A DNA stretch of 64,000 nt from Stomorhina lunata (Eukaryota; Arthropoda; Insecta; Diptera; Rhiniidae), in assembly GCA_933228675.1 (NCBI GenBank), contig OW121741.1:115256694-115320693 (forward strand), read 5' to 3'. Under the pieces are notes generated by a model. The model was not told the origin of the DNA. It made no database searches and saw only the letters and a program-made list of their open reading frames with translations. This document shows, one piece after another, positions 1 to 11,931 of this stretch. Position numbers and translations under genes: made by a program. Every line of letters starts with the position of its first letter. The first letter of the stretch is position 1.

Positions 1-1000
1 GTTTGGGGGTTTAACTTCAGTTTAGCCATAAGCTGTAGATGATAGTAAAAGTAGTTGGACAGACATTGTATAATATAACATCTGCTCGAGGAGTATAATG
101 AGTCAGTCATAAAGTTGTGTATTGGAAGTTGTTGGCTTTAAAGAAAATTTCCTATAAAAGCAAAATTAATTGGTATAGATTAATGCCAATGGCTGGTTAG
201 TAGGAATGAAATTCGAAAATGTTTTGCTATTTTTATTTAAGAAAATTTGGAAAATTTTACTGTTTTAAGGTTAAGATTAAGATCTTCAAATGATGTTAAA
301 CACAGATTGTATTTTGCTTATAGAATGTAGATTAATGGATGTGTCAAATCCAAATTAGTATTTTCTATTTCTTTTATACAAAGATTGATTTTGACTTTTA
401 CTTTATATTAAAGTTGACTCATATTCAGAGCAATTAAAATTAATTTTTACAGCTTCCACAACAACAAAAAACAGACACAGGTGCATAAATATACATAATA
501 TCACCTTGACTGCAACCACATCTGACTCATTTCACAATAAAAATTAATTATTTTTCCTAGTGACAAATTTACTTATTAAACAAATTGCAATAAAAATCTT
601 CAACAAATGAATATAGTATTAAAAAAAAAATGATAAATAAATAATTGTTTTCTCAACAAATTATTATAAATACCTTAATTACTTACATACAGTGTGACTT
701 TTAATAAGTAAATAAATACAAAAATTGTATATCGAAAAAAAAAATTGTTTTTTTCCTCTTATTTATTTTGATATTTATCGCAATTATCTTTGACGTCATA
801 TTTTAGTATTCAGTCGTTTGTATGACACAGATAAGCTTTACGTTTTTATTTATACAGAAGATAATTGTAAATACAAATGAAACCTACTTTCGAATTAAGT
901 TTTTATTTAAAGAGAAAGAATCATTTTACCCCATAGAAAAAGGAATAATGGTGGTTAAAAAAGAGGTTTGGAATGCAACCAATTTTTTTTCAAATTAATT
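1..1000. other. AT-rich unique sequence, no gene seen
   Basis: No open reading frame of note, no RNA gene and no clear repeat unit. The sequence is A/T-rich with many homopolymer runs. From about 980 the first poly-T/poly-A words of the neighbouring array begin to appear. Confidence 0.6.
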
Positions 1001-1004
1001 TCTA

Positions 1005-2140
1005 CAGCAAGATTTTCGAAGTTCTTAAATTTGTATAGAAAAATTTGAAAAATTTAAATTTTTTTAGGAAAATTTTAAAGAACTTTTAGGAAACTTTTAA
1101 AAATTTTTTTATTTCTATGATAAAATTTTCAAATTTTATAGGAAAATTTTAAAAGTTTGGTATTTTTTAATTGGAAAATTTTATTTTTTTTTTTTCAAAA
1201 CTTTGCTAATTTTTTTAGAAAAATGTTCAAAATTTAAAATTTATTTATTTGTATATGGTAATTTAAAATATTTTAGTTTTAATTTAGGAAAGTTTTAAAC
1301 AATTTTTATAGGAAACTTTAAAAAATTTCTATTTCTATGGAAAAATTTTCAAGTTTTGTTGTTTTTCCAGAAAAATTTTAAATATTGTTATTTGTATAGA
1401 ATAATTTTAAAATTTTAGTATTTTTTAATTGGAAAATTTTAAGATTTTTTCAAAATTTTTCAAGAAAAGTTTTAAGAAAATTTTCAAAATTTTTTCTAAT
1501 ATTTCTATGGGAAATTTAAAATTTTTTATGAAAATTTTAAACATTTAAAAATTTTGCTATTTTTATCGGAAAATCTTCAAAGTTTAGCTATTTTTTAATA
1601 GGAAAGTTTTTAAAATTTTGCTTAGTTTTAATAAAAAAATTTTAAGATTGTGCTATTTTTTATAGGAAAATTTTCAAAGTTTTGATATTTTATAATAGAA
1701 AATGTTGGTGCTTTTTAATATAAATATTTTGCTACTTTTTATATTTCAATAGAAAAATTTTGCTATTTTTAAAAAGGAAAATTTTGAAATTTTTAATTTT
1801 CAAAAATTTGTCTATTTTTTAATACGAAAATTTTTAAAAATTGATATTTTTTAATAGGAAAATTTTTGTTATTTTATGAGAATTTTAAAAATATTGCTAT
1901 TTTTCAATATGAAAATTGTCAAAATTTGGAAAGGAAAGTGGTCAAAATACTTTTATCTTTCAATAGGAATATTTTGCTATTTTTTAAAATTTTCAAAAAT
2001 TTAAATTTTAAAATTTTTTGCTTTTTGTAAAAGGAAAATTTTTAACATTTTTGCTATTTTATTTCAGTTTTTTCTCTTTTTTAACAGAAAAATTATCAAA
2101 ATTTTTGCTGTTTTATGAAAATTTTAAAAAATTTTGCAAA
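1005..2140. repeat. Degenerate flank of AT-rich array I
   Basis: Irregular repeats built from GGAAAATTTT, CAAAATTTTG and GCTATTTTT words, the same words as the clean array that follows, but with many indels and substitutions. I read it as the older, decayed edge of that array. Unit boundaries cannot be fixed by eye. Confidence 0.75.
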
Positions 2141-3245
2141 ATTTTGCTATTTTTATAGGAAAATTTTCAAAATTTTGCTATTTTTATAGGAAAATTTTCA
2201 AAATTTTGATATTTTTATAGGAAAATTTTCAAAAATTTGTTATTTTTATAGGAAAATTTTCAAAATTTTGCTATTTTTATAGGAAAATTTTCAAAATTTT
2301 GCTATCTTTATAGGAAAATTTTCAAAATTTTGGTATTTGTGTAGGAAAATTTTCAAAATTTTCAAAATTTTGCTATTTTTATAGGAAAATTTTCAAAATT
2401 TTGCTATTTTTATAGGAAAATTTTCAAAATTTTGCTATTTTTATAGGAAAATTTTCAAAATTTTGCTATTTTTATAGGAACATTTTCAAAATTTTGCTAT
2501 TTTTATAGGAAAATTTTTAAAATTTTTTATAGGAATATTAAATAAAATTTGCAATTTTTATAGAAAATTTTTTAAAATTTTGCTATTTTTATAGGTAAAT
2601 TTTTTAAAATTTTGCTATTTTTATAGGAAAATTTTTAAAATTTTGCTATTTTTTTAGGAAAATTTAAAAAATTTTGCTATTTTTATACGAAAATTTGAAA
2701 AATTTTGCTATTTTTATAGGACAATTTGAAAAGTTTTGCAATTTTTATAGGAAAATTTTCAAAATTTTGCTATTTTTATAAGAAAATTTTCAAAATTTTG
2801 CTATTTTTATAGGAAAATTTTCAAAATTTTGCTATTTTTATAGGAAAATTTTCAAAATTTTGCTATTTTTATAGGAAAATTTTCAAAACTTTGCTATTTT
2901 TATAGGAAAATTTTCAAAATTTTGCTATTTTTATAGGAAAATTTTCAAAATTTTGCTATTTTTATAGGAAAATTTTCAAAATTTTGCTATTTTTATAGGA
3001 ACATTTTTAAAATTTTGGTATTTTTATAGGAAAATTTTTAAAACTTTGCTATTTTTATAGGAACATTTTTAAAATTTTGCTATTTTATAGGAAAATTTTA
3101 AAAATGTAGCTATTTTTCTAGGGAAATTTATTTTTATTTGCTATTTTTGGAGAAAAATTTTTAAAATTTCGCCATTTTTATAGGAAAACTTTCACAATTT
3201 TTGATATTTTTTGGTAGAAAAATTTTAAAAATTTTGATGTTTATT
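2141..3245. repeat. AT-rich tandem array I, 31 bp unit
   Basis: About 31 head-to-tail copies of a 31 bp unit whose recognisable part is GCTATTTTTATAGGAAAA followed by TTTTCAAAATTTT. Copies between about 2141 and 3110 are nearly identical apart from single-base changes (GATATT, GAACATT, TTTTTAAAA variants). After 3110 the units decay. The reverse complement of this unit forms the array at about 5.13-7.48 kb, so the two blocks are an opposed pair. Confidence 0.9.
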
Positions 3246-3251
3246 TCCGAT

Positions 3252-3606
3252 CTATAGTGTCTAATTCTGTTGATTCAACAAAACGCCGTCGCAGTGTAGC
3301 TTGTGTCTCACTATTTTATCGTTAATTCTTTGTTATATGTTTAAACGAAATTAGGGAAATCGTTTCTGAAACTCGAATTTTCATACGCTTGCGTTTATCT
3401 GTCGAAGCTCATCCCCTCGTTTGTGATCGATGAATAGACCTAACATTACATTACAGAAGAAATTCGTTCTTTAGCCGCACTGTCCGTATGTGGAATTTAT
3501 TTCCATCCAATAACCTATTTTCCTAGTTAGCAGTTTCTACCGCAGTTTAGTGCTAGCCCAAAGTTAAAAAGTACCTGTTTGAAAGCCCTTTAGTTATTTA
3601 CAAATA
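3252..3606 (+). pseudogene. Decayed 3' end of a jockey-type LINE reverse transcriptase
   Basis: Three frames in succession give fragments matching the C-terminal end of jockey-clade non-LTR reverse transcriptases. Near 3259-3318 the reading is SVDSTKRRRSVACVSLFYR. At 3461-3511 it is NSFFSRTVRMWNLFPSN, the family's 'SF..RT.R.WN.LP' signature. At about 3560-3592 it is KVKKYLFESPL, like the usual last residues. Stops and frameshifts separate the pieces, so this is an old 5'-truncated copy. No poly-A tail or target-site duplication is obvious. It lies in the spacer between the two opposed copies of array I. The clade assignment rests on remembered motif patterns, not a search. Confidence 0.7.
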
Positions 3607-5125
3607 AGTATATAAATAGAGTAAAACAAAATCAATGCGATTTAACTTATCTTTAATATAACGAATTCTTATCTTATCAGAATAAAAAAAAATGTTTGTC
3701 TAAATACTACGAAAAATTCTAAAATATATTTTAACAAAGTTAAAATTTTATAAAAAAAAAATCTAAACAGTGCTATAATTGTTATAGATCGACATATTAA
3801 GCCTCAATTCAATAAAGTAGTTAGTACGCTTTCTGTCTTGTAATTTTTAGGTTGAAAATCACTTCATTTGGAGGACCAATCACTGGAAAAAAATCTGAAC
3901 AAGGCCTGTCTAGGGCAACATGAACTTTGCTGTGCACGCTAAGAAACTTAGTTTTTGTGGCATCTAATTTGTGATGCAAATTCTGGCAGACTGAACTTTT
4001 AAAACCTATGAAAACTGAAAGTTAGATGGTTCATTATAAGTTCCACCAATCTGTTCGAACCTCTAAATCTGACCTATATTGTCGGTTTCAATTTAAAAAG
4101 AGTTTAAACAAACCTTTCAAAGACTCAAATTAAATAATTTTAAATAATTTGTTATTGAAAATTATTGTTTAGGTAGTCCGTTCTCTCGCACCCACAAATT
4201 CATTGTAAATTCTTCAGTTTAAATGAATGAAATTTAATGATTTTCCTATAAAATGAATGAATGCGCATTCAGTTTCTGTTGCTGGGTAACCAGCCAAAAG
4301 GTATTAATAAACCGACTTATTGTGTGCATTTAAATATTGGGGTTAAATAAATTTTGAGATTAAATATGTATCACTATTTTTTTGTGTTATAGTTGTTGTT
4401 GCTGTTTTTTGTTATAACAGTAAAGCAATTGTTTTCATAATAACAATTAAATTACGCTACAATAGTTTTGGCAGGTGATTAACCTGATAACTGGGTTATA
4501 TTTTCAAACAAACATTTATGAAAAATTATGTTTATATGTATGTATGTATACATATGTATGTACATATGTATATGTAAACACAATATGTTTACATACAATC
4601 TTATGTACACAAGTATAAATTTAATTACTCTAACTCATACTTAAATATTTGTATTTATAAAATTATAAATTGTACGAACATTTTCAGATACAGTTTCAGA
4701 AAATTATGATAAATTGCTTTGAGTAATGATACAAAACATAACTGTCATTTGTATCTAGAAAATAATATAATGTATATAGATATTTAGTTTAAATGTATCT
4801 CTAAGTCTGAATGTTTTTAATTGTGTTTATAATAATAACAAAACTGTTTTTGTAAAATAAAGTAATTTCAATGCGATTGCAAGTGCATACAAATTACAAA
4901 AACGAGAAAAGCGAAAAAATAAAAACTAATTGTGTGTGAATAAAAAAATATCTGAAATGAATAGAAAAAAAATCTTAAATGAATAGAAAAAAAAAATAAA
5001 GTAAAGTCGATTAAGATTTGTCATATGATACCCTAGATAACCGATCAATTTCTTATAATATTCCTATTTCTTTTTTAATTTCCTTTAAAAAACATTTTGA
5101 AACATAAAAATTTGACTTAAAGTCT
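3607..5125. other. AT-rich spacer, no gene seen
   Basis: No supported gene. It contains a short TATG/TACA microsatellite at about 4531-4590, which is partly self-complementary, and poly-A-rich sequence at 4900-5000. It forms the rest of the loop between the opposed arrays at 1.0-3.2 and 5.1-7.5 kb. Confidence 0.6.
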
Positions 5126-5129
5126 AAAG

Positions 5130-7480
5130 AAAATTTTAATTTTTGTTTAAATATCAAAAGTTTTGCTATCGAAATAGCAAAATTTTTTAAATTTTACTTT
5201 AGAAATAAAAAAATTTTGAAAAACTTTTTTATAAAAATAGAAAAATTTTAAAAAATTTATAAAATTTTCAAATTAAGTATAAAAATTTCGAAAATTTCAA
5301 AAACAACAAATTTTTCTTTAAAAAATTGAATTAACAATTTTTAAAAAGAACTAGAAAAAATTTTGAAAATTATAAAGAAATATCAAAATTTTGAAAACTT
5401 TCCCAAAGAAGTAGCAACATTTTTTTAAATTTACTATAGAAAAAGAATATAATAGAACATTTTTCTAAAAACAGAAAAAATTTTCTTATAGAAAAAGCAA
5501 ATTTAAAAAATTTTCCTATAGAAATTTATAAAAATATTTTTGTTAAAAAAATATAAAAATTTTAAAAATTATTTCATCAGAAAAATAGCAAAATTTAAAA
5601 AATTTTGAAACAAAAACAAAATAAAAAAAAAAAATTATTGAAAAAATTCAAAATTTTGAGAGTTTAAAAGATTTTTCTATTGAGAAAATTAAAAAAAAAT
5701 TCCAATAAAAAAATTTAAAAAATAACACAAGCACAATTTAAAAAGAAAAAAAAATTGTTTATCTAAAAAATTCTATTAAAAAAGAAAATTTTAAAATTTT
5801 TCATTTTTAAAATTAAAAAAAAAATTCAATTTAAAAATTTTAAAAATCTACAATCGAAAATTTTTAAATTTTTCTTTTAAAAAAATTGCACAATTTTGAA
5901 CATTTTCCTCTTGAAAATAAGCAAAAATTTTCGTTTTGAAAAATAACAATTTTTTTAAAAAATTATTACTAAACAAATTTTCAAAATTTTTCTATTTTTA
6001 AATATCAACATTTTTAAAAATTTCCTATTAAAAAACAGCAAAAAATAAAAGTTTCACTATTAAAAAAAGCAAAACTTTGAAATTTTTCTATTTAAATCTG
6101 GCAAAATTATGAAAATGTTCAAACTTATTTTAGAAAAATAGCAAATTTTTAAAAAATTTTGCAAATTTATTAAAAAATAACAAAATTTTGAAAATGTTAC
6201 TATTAAAATATATAAAAATTTTGAAAACTTTCTTTTTAAAAAATAGCAAAATTTTGAAAATTTTCCTATTAAAAAATAGCAAAATTTTGAAAATTTTCAT
6301 AATAAAAATAGGGAAAATTTTCAAATTTTCCTATTTAAAAATAGAAAAGTTTTGCAAAATTTCCTATAAAAAAATAACAAAATTTTGAAAATTTTTCTAA
6401 AAAAATAGTGAAATTTTAAAAATTTTCCTATTAAAATAGTAAAATTTTAAAAATTTTCCTTCTAAAATATAGAAAAGTTTTGAAGATGTTCCTATTAAAA
6501 AAAAAAAGAAAAAATTCCGATAAAAAAAATAGCAAATTTTGAAAATTTTTCTATTAAAAAAATAGCAAAATTTCTGAAATTTTCCCATTAAAAATAAATA
6601 ACTAAATTTTCCCTTTAAAAAAATATCAACATTTTAGAAAATTTTCCTATTAAAAAAGTAGCAAAATTTTTAAAAATTTTCCTATTAAAATAATAACAAA
6701 ATTTTCCTATTAAAAAATTGCAACATTTGAACTTTTTCTAAAAAAAAAATATTTAAATTTTATAAAATTTCCTACAAAAAATATCAAATTTTTGAAAATC
6801 TAACAATAAAAATATAAAAAAATTTTCAAAATTTTTTTATTAAAAATATGTATAACAAAATTTTTCCAATCAAAAAAAAAAAAAAAATGTTCTTAACAGA
6901 AAAAAAAATCAAAAAATTTCCAATTAAAAAATACCAAAATTTCCGAAAATTTCAAAACTTTAATTTTAAAAAATACAAAAGTTTTACAAATTTTTCTTCT
7001 AAAGAAAAAAACAACCTCTTGAAACTTTTCCATTAAAATTTCGAAATTTTTCCTATATAAATTGCAAAATTTTATTTTTTTTTATTTTAAAGCTAAATTT
7101 TCAAAATGTTTCTTGTAAAAAATTTAAAAGATTTTCGTACTAAATACTAGCCAAATTTTCAAAATTTTTTATTATAAAAATAATTAGATTTTGAAAATTT
7201 TGTTATTGACAAATTTTTAAAATTTTCCTTTAAAAAAAAAATTAAAATTTTTCTTTAAAAACAAGCGAAATTTTAAAAAATGTTTTTTTTTTTTTAATTT
7301 TTAATCAAAAATAGCAAAATTTTGATTATTTTCTATTGAAAAAAAGATTTTGGTAATTTTTCGGTAAAAAAATTTTGACAATTTTGCTATTAAAAAATTT
7401 TGAAAATTTTTCTCTTAGAAAATATCAAACTTTTATAAAAATATAAAAATTTTTAAAAATAGCTAAATTTACTACGTTTT
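5130..7480. repeat. AT-rich array I', inverted and more diverged copy of array I
   Basis: Degenerate ~31-34 bp units with core TTTTCCTATTAAAAAATAGC followed by AAAATTTTGAAAA. This is the reverse complement of the array I unit, with TATTAAAAAATA replacing TATAAAAATA. Best-preserved units lie at about 6180-6720. Short Lys/Phe/Ile-rich open frames here (for example 6188-6388 on + and 6130-6324 on -) come from the repeat having few stops in some phases and are not genes. Confidence 0.85.
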
Positions 7481-7489
7481 CTATATTTC

Positions 7490-9150
7490 TAAAGAAAATT
7501 GTAAAAAAATTTAATTATAAATTTTTTATGATTTTGAAAATTTATTTATAGCTTTTTTCCAATCCATAAATAGCTCATTATTATACATTATTATAATTTT
7601 TTTAGCAATTCAATTTATTTCTTCTGACTCATTTATTTCTCATTTTACTTTGAGCAAATTCTTTTATTAAATTCATTCATTTTGACAATGATTCATTGAC
7701 AACGACTTGTTTGTCTGTTGTTTGCAAGTAAATAATTTTATTGAAATTCAAACGTCATATTTATCTTTAGCTTTAGACAAAAAACTATAGAATGAAAATT
7801 ATAAATAAAGAATGAAATACAACTAAGGAAATTGCAATAACTATGAATGCACGTTTTACCTTCAAAAACTTTCTTTTCTTTCATTCTTAGTAAAATTTAT
7901 TAAAAAATTCATTGTTAAGCAATTTTTGCGATATCAGCATTTTTGTAAATTTTTGACTATACGTTTTATTATAGGCAACTTGTTGCCTTTTGTTGGTTTG
8001 TTTAAAATTTGCCGTTAGCAATTTGTATTGAATGAATAAGTGAATGTTGGCTTTTTTGTTTTTTTTTTACTGTAAACATAAATACAAAAATTCTTTTGCA
8101 AAAAAAAAGAAACAGTTTTTTATTCTTAACATAACGACAAACCTTGTCACCAAAACCTAATTCTAGCCTTCATGCCTCACGAACACTACGTGCTTTCAAA
8201 TAATTCGTTATAAATGACTGCTGCTATGCAACATTAAATATTTTAAGTTTTAGTTTTTCGCTTATTTTTTTCGTTAAGTTTGAAAAAAACCAAACTGCCA
8301 AACAACTTTTTGCTATGTTTTTAGCTTATGTGGAGTTAGTCGTTTTAAAGGTTAAGTTATCATCTAAAAACATGTCATGTATAAAACACTTATAAGAGCT
8401 TAAAATAAAAAAAACTGTTGCAAAATGAATTCCAGTGAATCTCTAATGTCTTTTAAAGAATATCAAGTGGATTAAGCGAGTAAATGGGAATTAAATGTAT
8501 TTAAGTTTAAGTTTTACTTAGTGTTTAACCGTAATGAGTATGGCTTTGAGAGCAAGCAAAAATGGTAAGCTTTAAGAGCTTTTATGTGTATAAGTTTAGA
8601 GTTGAAACTTAAAAGTTTCATGATAGCTATGTAAGAAATGACATTATTTATAGCCAACATAATAATTGGCGGAGGTATATTAAGACATACCATTCGAAGC
8701 ATAAGCTTTCAATAGAATAAAACAATTTTGAAGCGACTGATGTGTTTAAAATATGTATTTTGGAGCTATCCCAATCGGAATGTATGTAAAATGTGCTTCG
8801 AAAGGTTTTCGGCACATAAGCAAAAGCTAAACATGTAATACAACCCTCGTACAATCTTATTGGACTATTTATTTTAATAAAAAAAAACTTAAGTGAAACC
8901 AGGGTATGAAACCCTTGTTCACATTCTCATTCAGAACTCTTTCTAACTTAATTCTAGAATATTTAAATGATATATAAAATTGTAGACCTTAACCCTTCTT
9001 TTAAATAAAGTCATTCAAAATTGTATGTTAAGTTTAGTTGAATATTAAAATAACTATTTATTGAAAATTTACCTGGAAAGAAGAAGAGAAAGAAATTTTT
9101 ATTAATAAAACAAAATAAATCAAAAAATATATATATTTATAATAGGGCAA
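7490..9150. other. Unique AT-rich sequence, no gene seen
   Basis: No coding region supported on either strand. The short open frames on the minus strand around 8514-8854 lack codon bias, recognisable motifs and a clear start context. Confidence 0.6.
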
Positions 9151-9156
9151 TTAAAA

Positions 9157-9335
9157 GCAAGTAAAAATGCTATAGTGGGTTATAACCCACCCTTCACCAC
9201 TGAGGTGATATATGGACCAATTGTCAACTTACTTATAAGTTTGATTATGTTTCATATCTAAACAATAATTTCTCTAGATGTGAGTATATTTATATATTTT
9301 CCCGCAGCGGGTCTGATTTGGAAGTAAGGATCAAA
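9157..9335. repeat. Fragment of interspersed repeat family R
   Basis: It begins AGTAAAAATGCTATAGTGGG and continues with ACCCTTCACCACTGAGGT, matching the start of the longer copies at 32.39 and 44.53 kb (AGTAAGAAAATGCTATAGTC, ACCCTTCACCACT). The match fades after about 170 bp, just before array II. The family's class is not established here. Similar repeats are, as I recall, common in higher-fly genomes. Confidence 0.65.
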
Positions 9336-9343
9336 TATGGGAC

Positions 9344-11085
9344 GAATTTTTGATGAACAAATTTTTATAGGAAATTTTTGATGAAAAAATTTCTATTGGA
9401 AATTTTTGATGAAAAAATTTCTATAGGAAATTTTTGATGAAAAAAACTGTATAGGAAATTGTTGATAAAAAAATTTCTATCAAAAATTTTTGATGAAAAA
9501 AAATTTCTATAGAAAATTTTTGATGAAAAAATTTCTATAGAAAATTTTTGATGAAAAAATTTCTATAGAAAGTTTTTGATGAAAAAATTTCTATAGAAAA
9601 TTTTTGATGAAAAAATTTCTACACGAAATTTTTGATGAAAAGAATTCTATAGAAAATTTTTGATGAAAAAACATCTATAGGGATTTTTTGATGAAAAAAC
9701 ATCTATAGGAATTTTTTGATCAAAAATTTCTATAGGAAATTTTTGATGAAAAATTTCAAAAGGAAATTTTTGATGAAGAAATTTCAAAAAAAAATTTTGA
9801 TGAAAAAATTTCAATAGTCAATTTTTGATGAATGAATTTCTATAGGAAATTTTTGATGAAAAAATTTCTATAGGAAATTTTTGATGAAAAAAAATTTCAA
9901 TAGAAAATTTTTGATGAGAAAATTTCTATAGGAAATTTTTGATAAAAAATTTCTGTAGGAAATTTTTGATAAAAAAATTTCTGTAGGAAATTTTTGATAA
10001 AAAAATTTCTATAGGAAATTTTTTATGAAAAAATTTCTATAGGAAATTTTTGATGAAAAAATTTCTATAGGAAATTTTTGATGAAAAAATTTCTATAGGA
10101 AATTTTTGATGAAAAAATTTCTATAGGAAATTTTTGATAAAAAAATTTCTATAGGAAATTTTTGATGAAAAAGTTTCTATAGGAAATTTTTGATAAAAAA
10201 ATTTCTACAGGAAATTTTTGATAAAAAAATTTCTATAGGAAATTTTTGATAAAAAAATTTCTATAGGAAATTTTTGATGAAAAAATTTCTATAGGAAATT
10301 TTTGATGAAAAAATTTGTATAAGAAATTTTTGATGAAAAAATTTATATAGAAAATTTTTGATGAAAAATTTCTGTAGGAAATTTTTGATAAAAAATTTCT
10401 GTAGGAAATTTTTGATAAAAAAATTTCTATAGGAAATTTTTGATGAAAAAATTTCTATAGGAAATTTTTGATGAAAAAATTTCTATAGGAAATTTTTGAT
10501 GAAAAAATTTCTATAGGAAATTTTTGATGAAAAAATTTCTATAGGAAATTTTTGATGAAAAAGTTTCTATAGGAAATTTTTGATAAAAAAATTTCTACAG
10601 GAAATTTTTGATAAAAAAATTTCTATAGGAAATTTTTGATAAAAAAATTTCTAAAGGAAATTTTTGATAAAAAAATTTCTATAGGAAATTTGTGTCAATA
10701 AAATTTCTGTAAAAAAATTTTAATGAAAAAATTTCTATAGGAAATTTTTGATGAAAAAATTTCCATATTAAATTTTTGATGAAAAAATTTCTATAGGAAA
10801 TTTTTGATATAAATTTTCGATGAAAAAATTTCTATAGGAAATTTTTGATGAAAAAATTTCTGTAGGAAATATTTGATGAAAACATTACTATAGTAAATTT
10901 TTGATGAAAAAATTTCTATTGGAAGCATTTGATAAACAAATTTCTATTGGAAATATTTGACAAAAAAAATTCTATAGGAAATTTTTAATGAAAAAATTTT
11001 TATATGAAATCTTTTATGCAAAAATTTCCATAGTAAAATTTTAATGAAAACATTTTCTTTATAAAATCTTTGATAAAAAAATTTA
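9344..11085. repeat. AT-rich tandem array II, 28 bp unit
   Basis: About 60 head-to-tail copies of a 28 bp unit with core GATGAAAAAATTTCTATAGG followed by AAATTTTT. Common variants are GATAAAAAAATTT and CTGTAGG. The copies at about 10000-10680 repeat as longer blocks: a run containing GATAAAAAATTTCTG and then several GATGAAAAAA units is found near 9930-10260 and again near 10360-10680. This implies amplification of multi-unit segments. It decays after 10690. The reverse complement forms array II' at 11.93-13.05 kb. Confidence 0.93.
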
Positions 11086-11931
11086 ATTTTTATTATAAGT
11101 CCAATTATTGTGACGATTTCGAAAATCCTTTCAAAAGATTTTAAGGCATTATATTTTTTAAATTTTAAAACAACAATTCCTTAAAACAAATTTCAGAATT
11201 TTTTTAGCTTCATCAAATTTTGGAAGATAAAACTTTTATTATTATTTTTCATTTTTCATCACCGTTGCGCTGCTCATCAAGTGTTTTTCAAAACTTCCAA
11301 AGTTTCTCTTCATATTTTTGTAATCAAAATTCCTTAGCAAATTCTTTGTCCAAACTCAGTTTTCCTTTTCCATTTGTTAGTTTGTTTACAGTTCATCAAG
11401 TTATTTAATTGTATTAAGCAAAAAAAATGTTACGTTTGTTCTAGGTTTTTCCTATTTTTTCACTCATTCATCCATTCACTGATTCATTCATTCGTACGTT
11501 CGTTCGTACTTTAAATAAACAAAAGATTTGAATATTCCCTCAATTTTAAAACGTAGCGCATTTTAGAAATTCACAAAGTTTTGAAGTTTTATTATTCTTA
11601 AAGAATTTTCGTTAATATTTTTCTTCCTCGCTGGCATGAACAAACTTATATATATAACTATTTACATATATTCATTACATATATTTATGTTAATATAAAT
11701 AAATAAGATTTCTTTTAAATGAAAAAAATAGAATCACAAAAATGAAAAATTGAAAACTGAAACCCAACAACAGAAATTTAAATATTCATGAAATTGTAAA
11801 CCGATAAAAAGAAAAAAGTAAATTTTTTTTTGTTCCATAAAAAATTTTGTGGTCAGAAAAGCACCTTTGCCCAATAGAATAAAGAAATTTATGAAAATAT
11901 TTCGTACAAACTTTGTATTTTAATAACATTT
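11086..11931. other. Spacer between the opposed arrays II and II'
   Basis: About 0.85 kb of non-repetitive AT-rich sequence. It contains a short TTCATTCGTTCG-type microsatellite near 11461-11510. The 62-codon open frame at 11220-11408 is Ser/Phe-rich with no recognisable domain and I do not call it a gene. In any hairpin formed by the flanking arrays this would be the loop. Confidence 0.7.
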
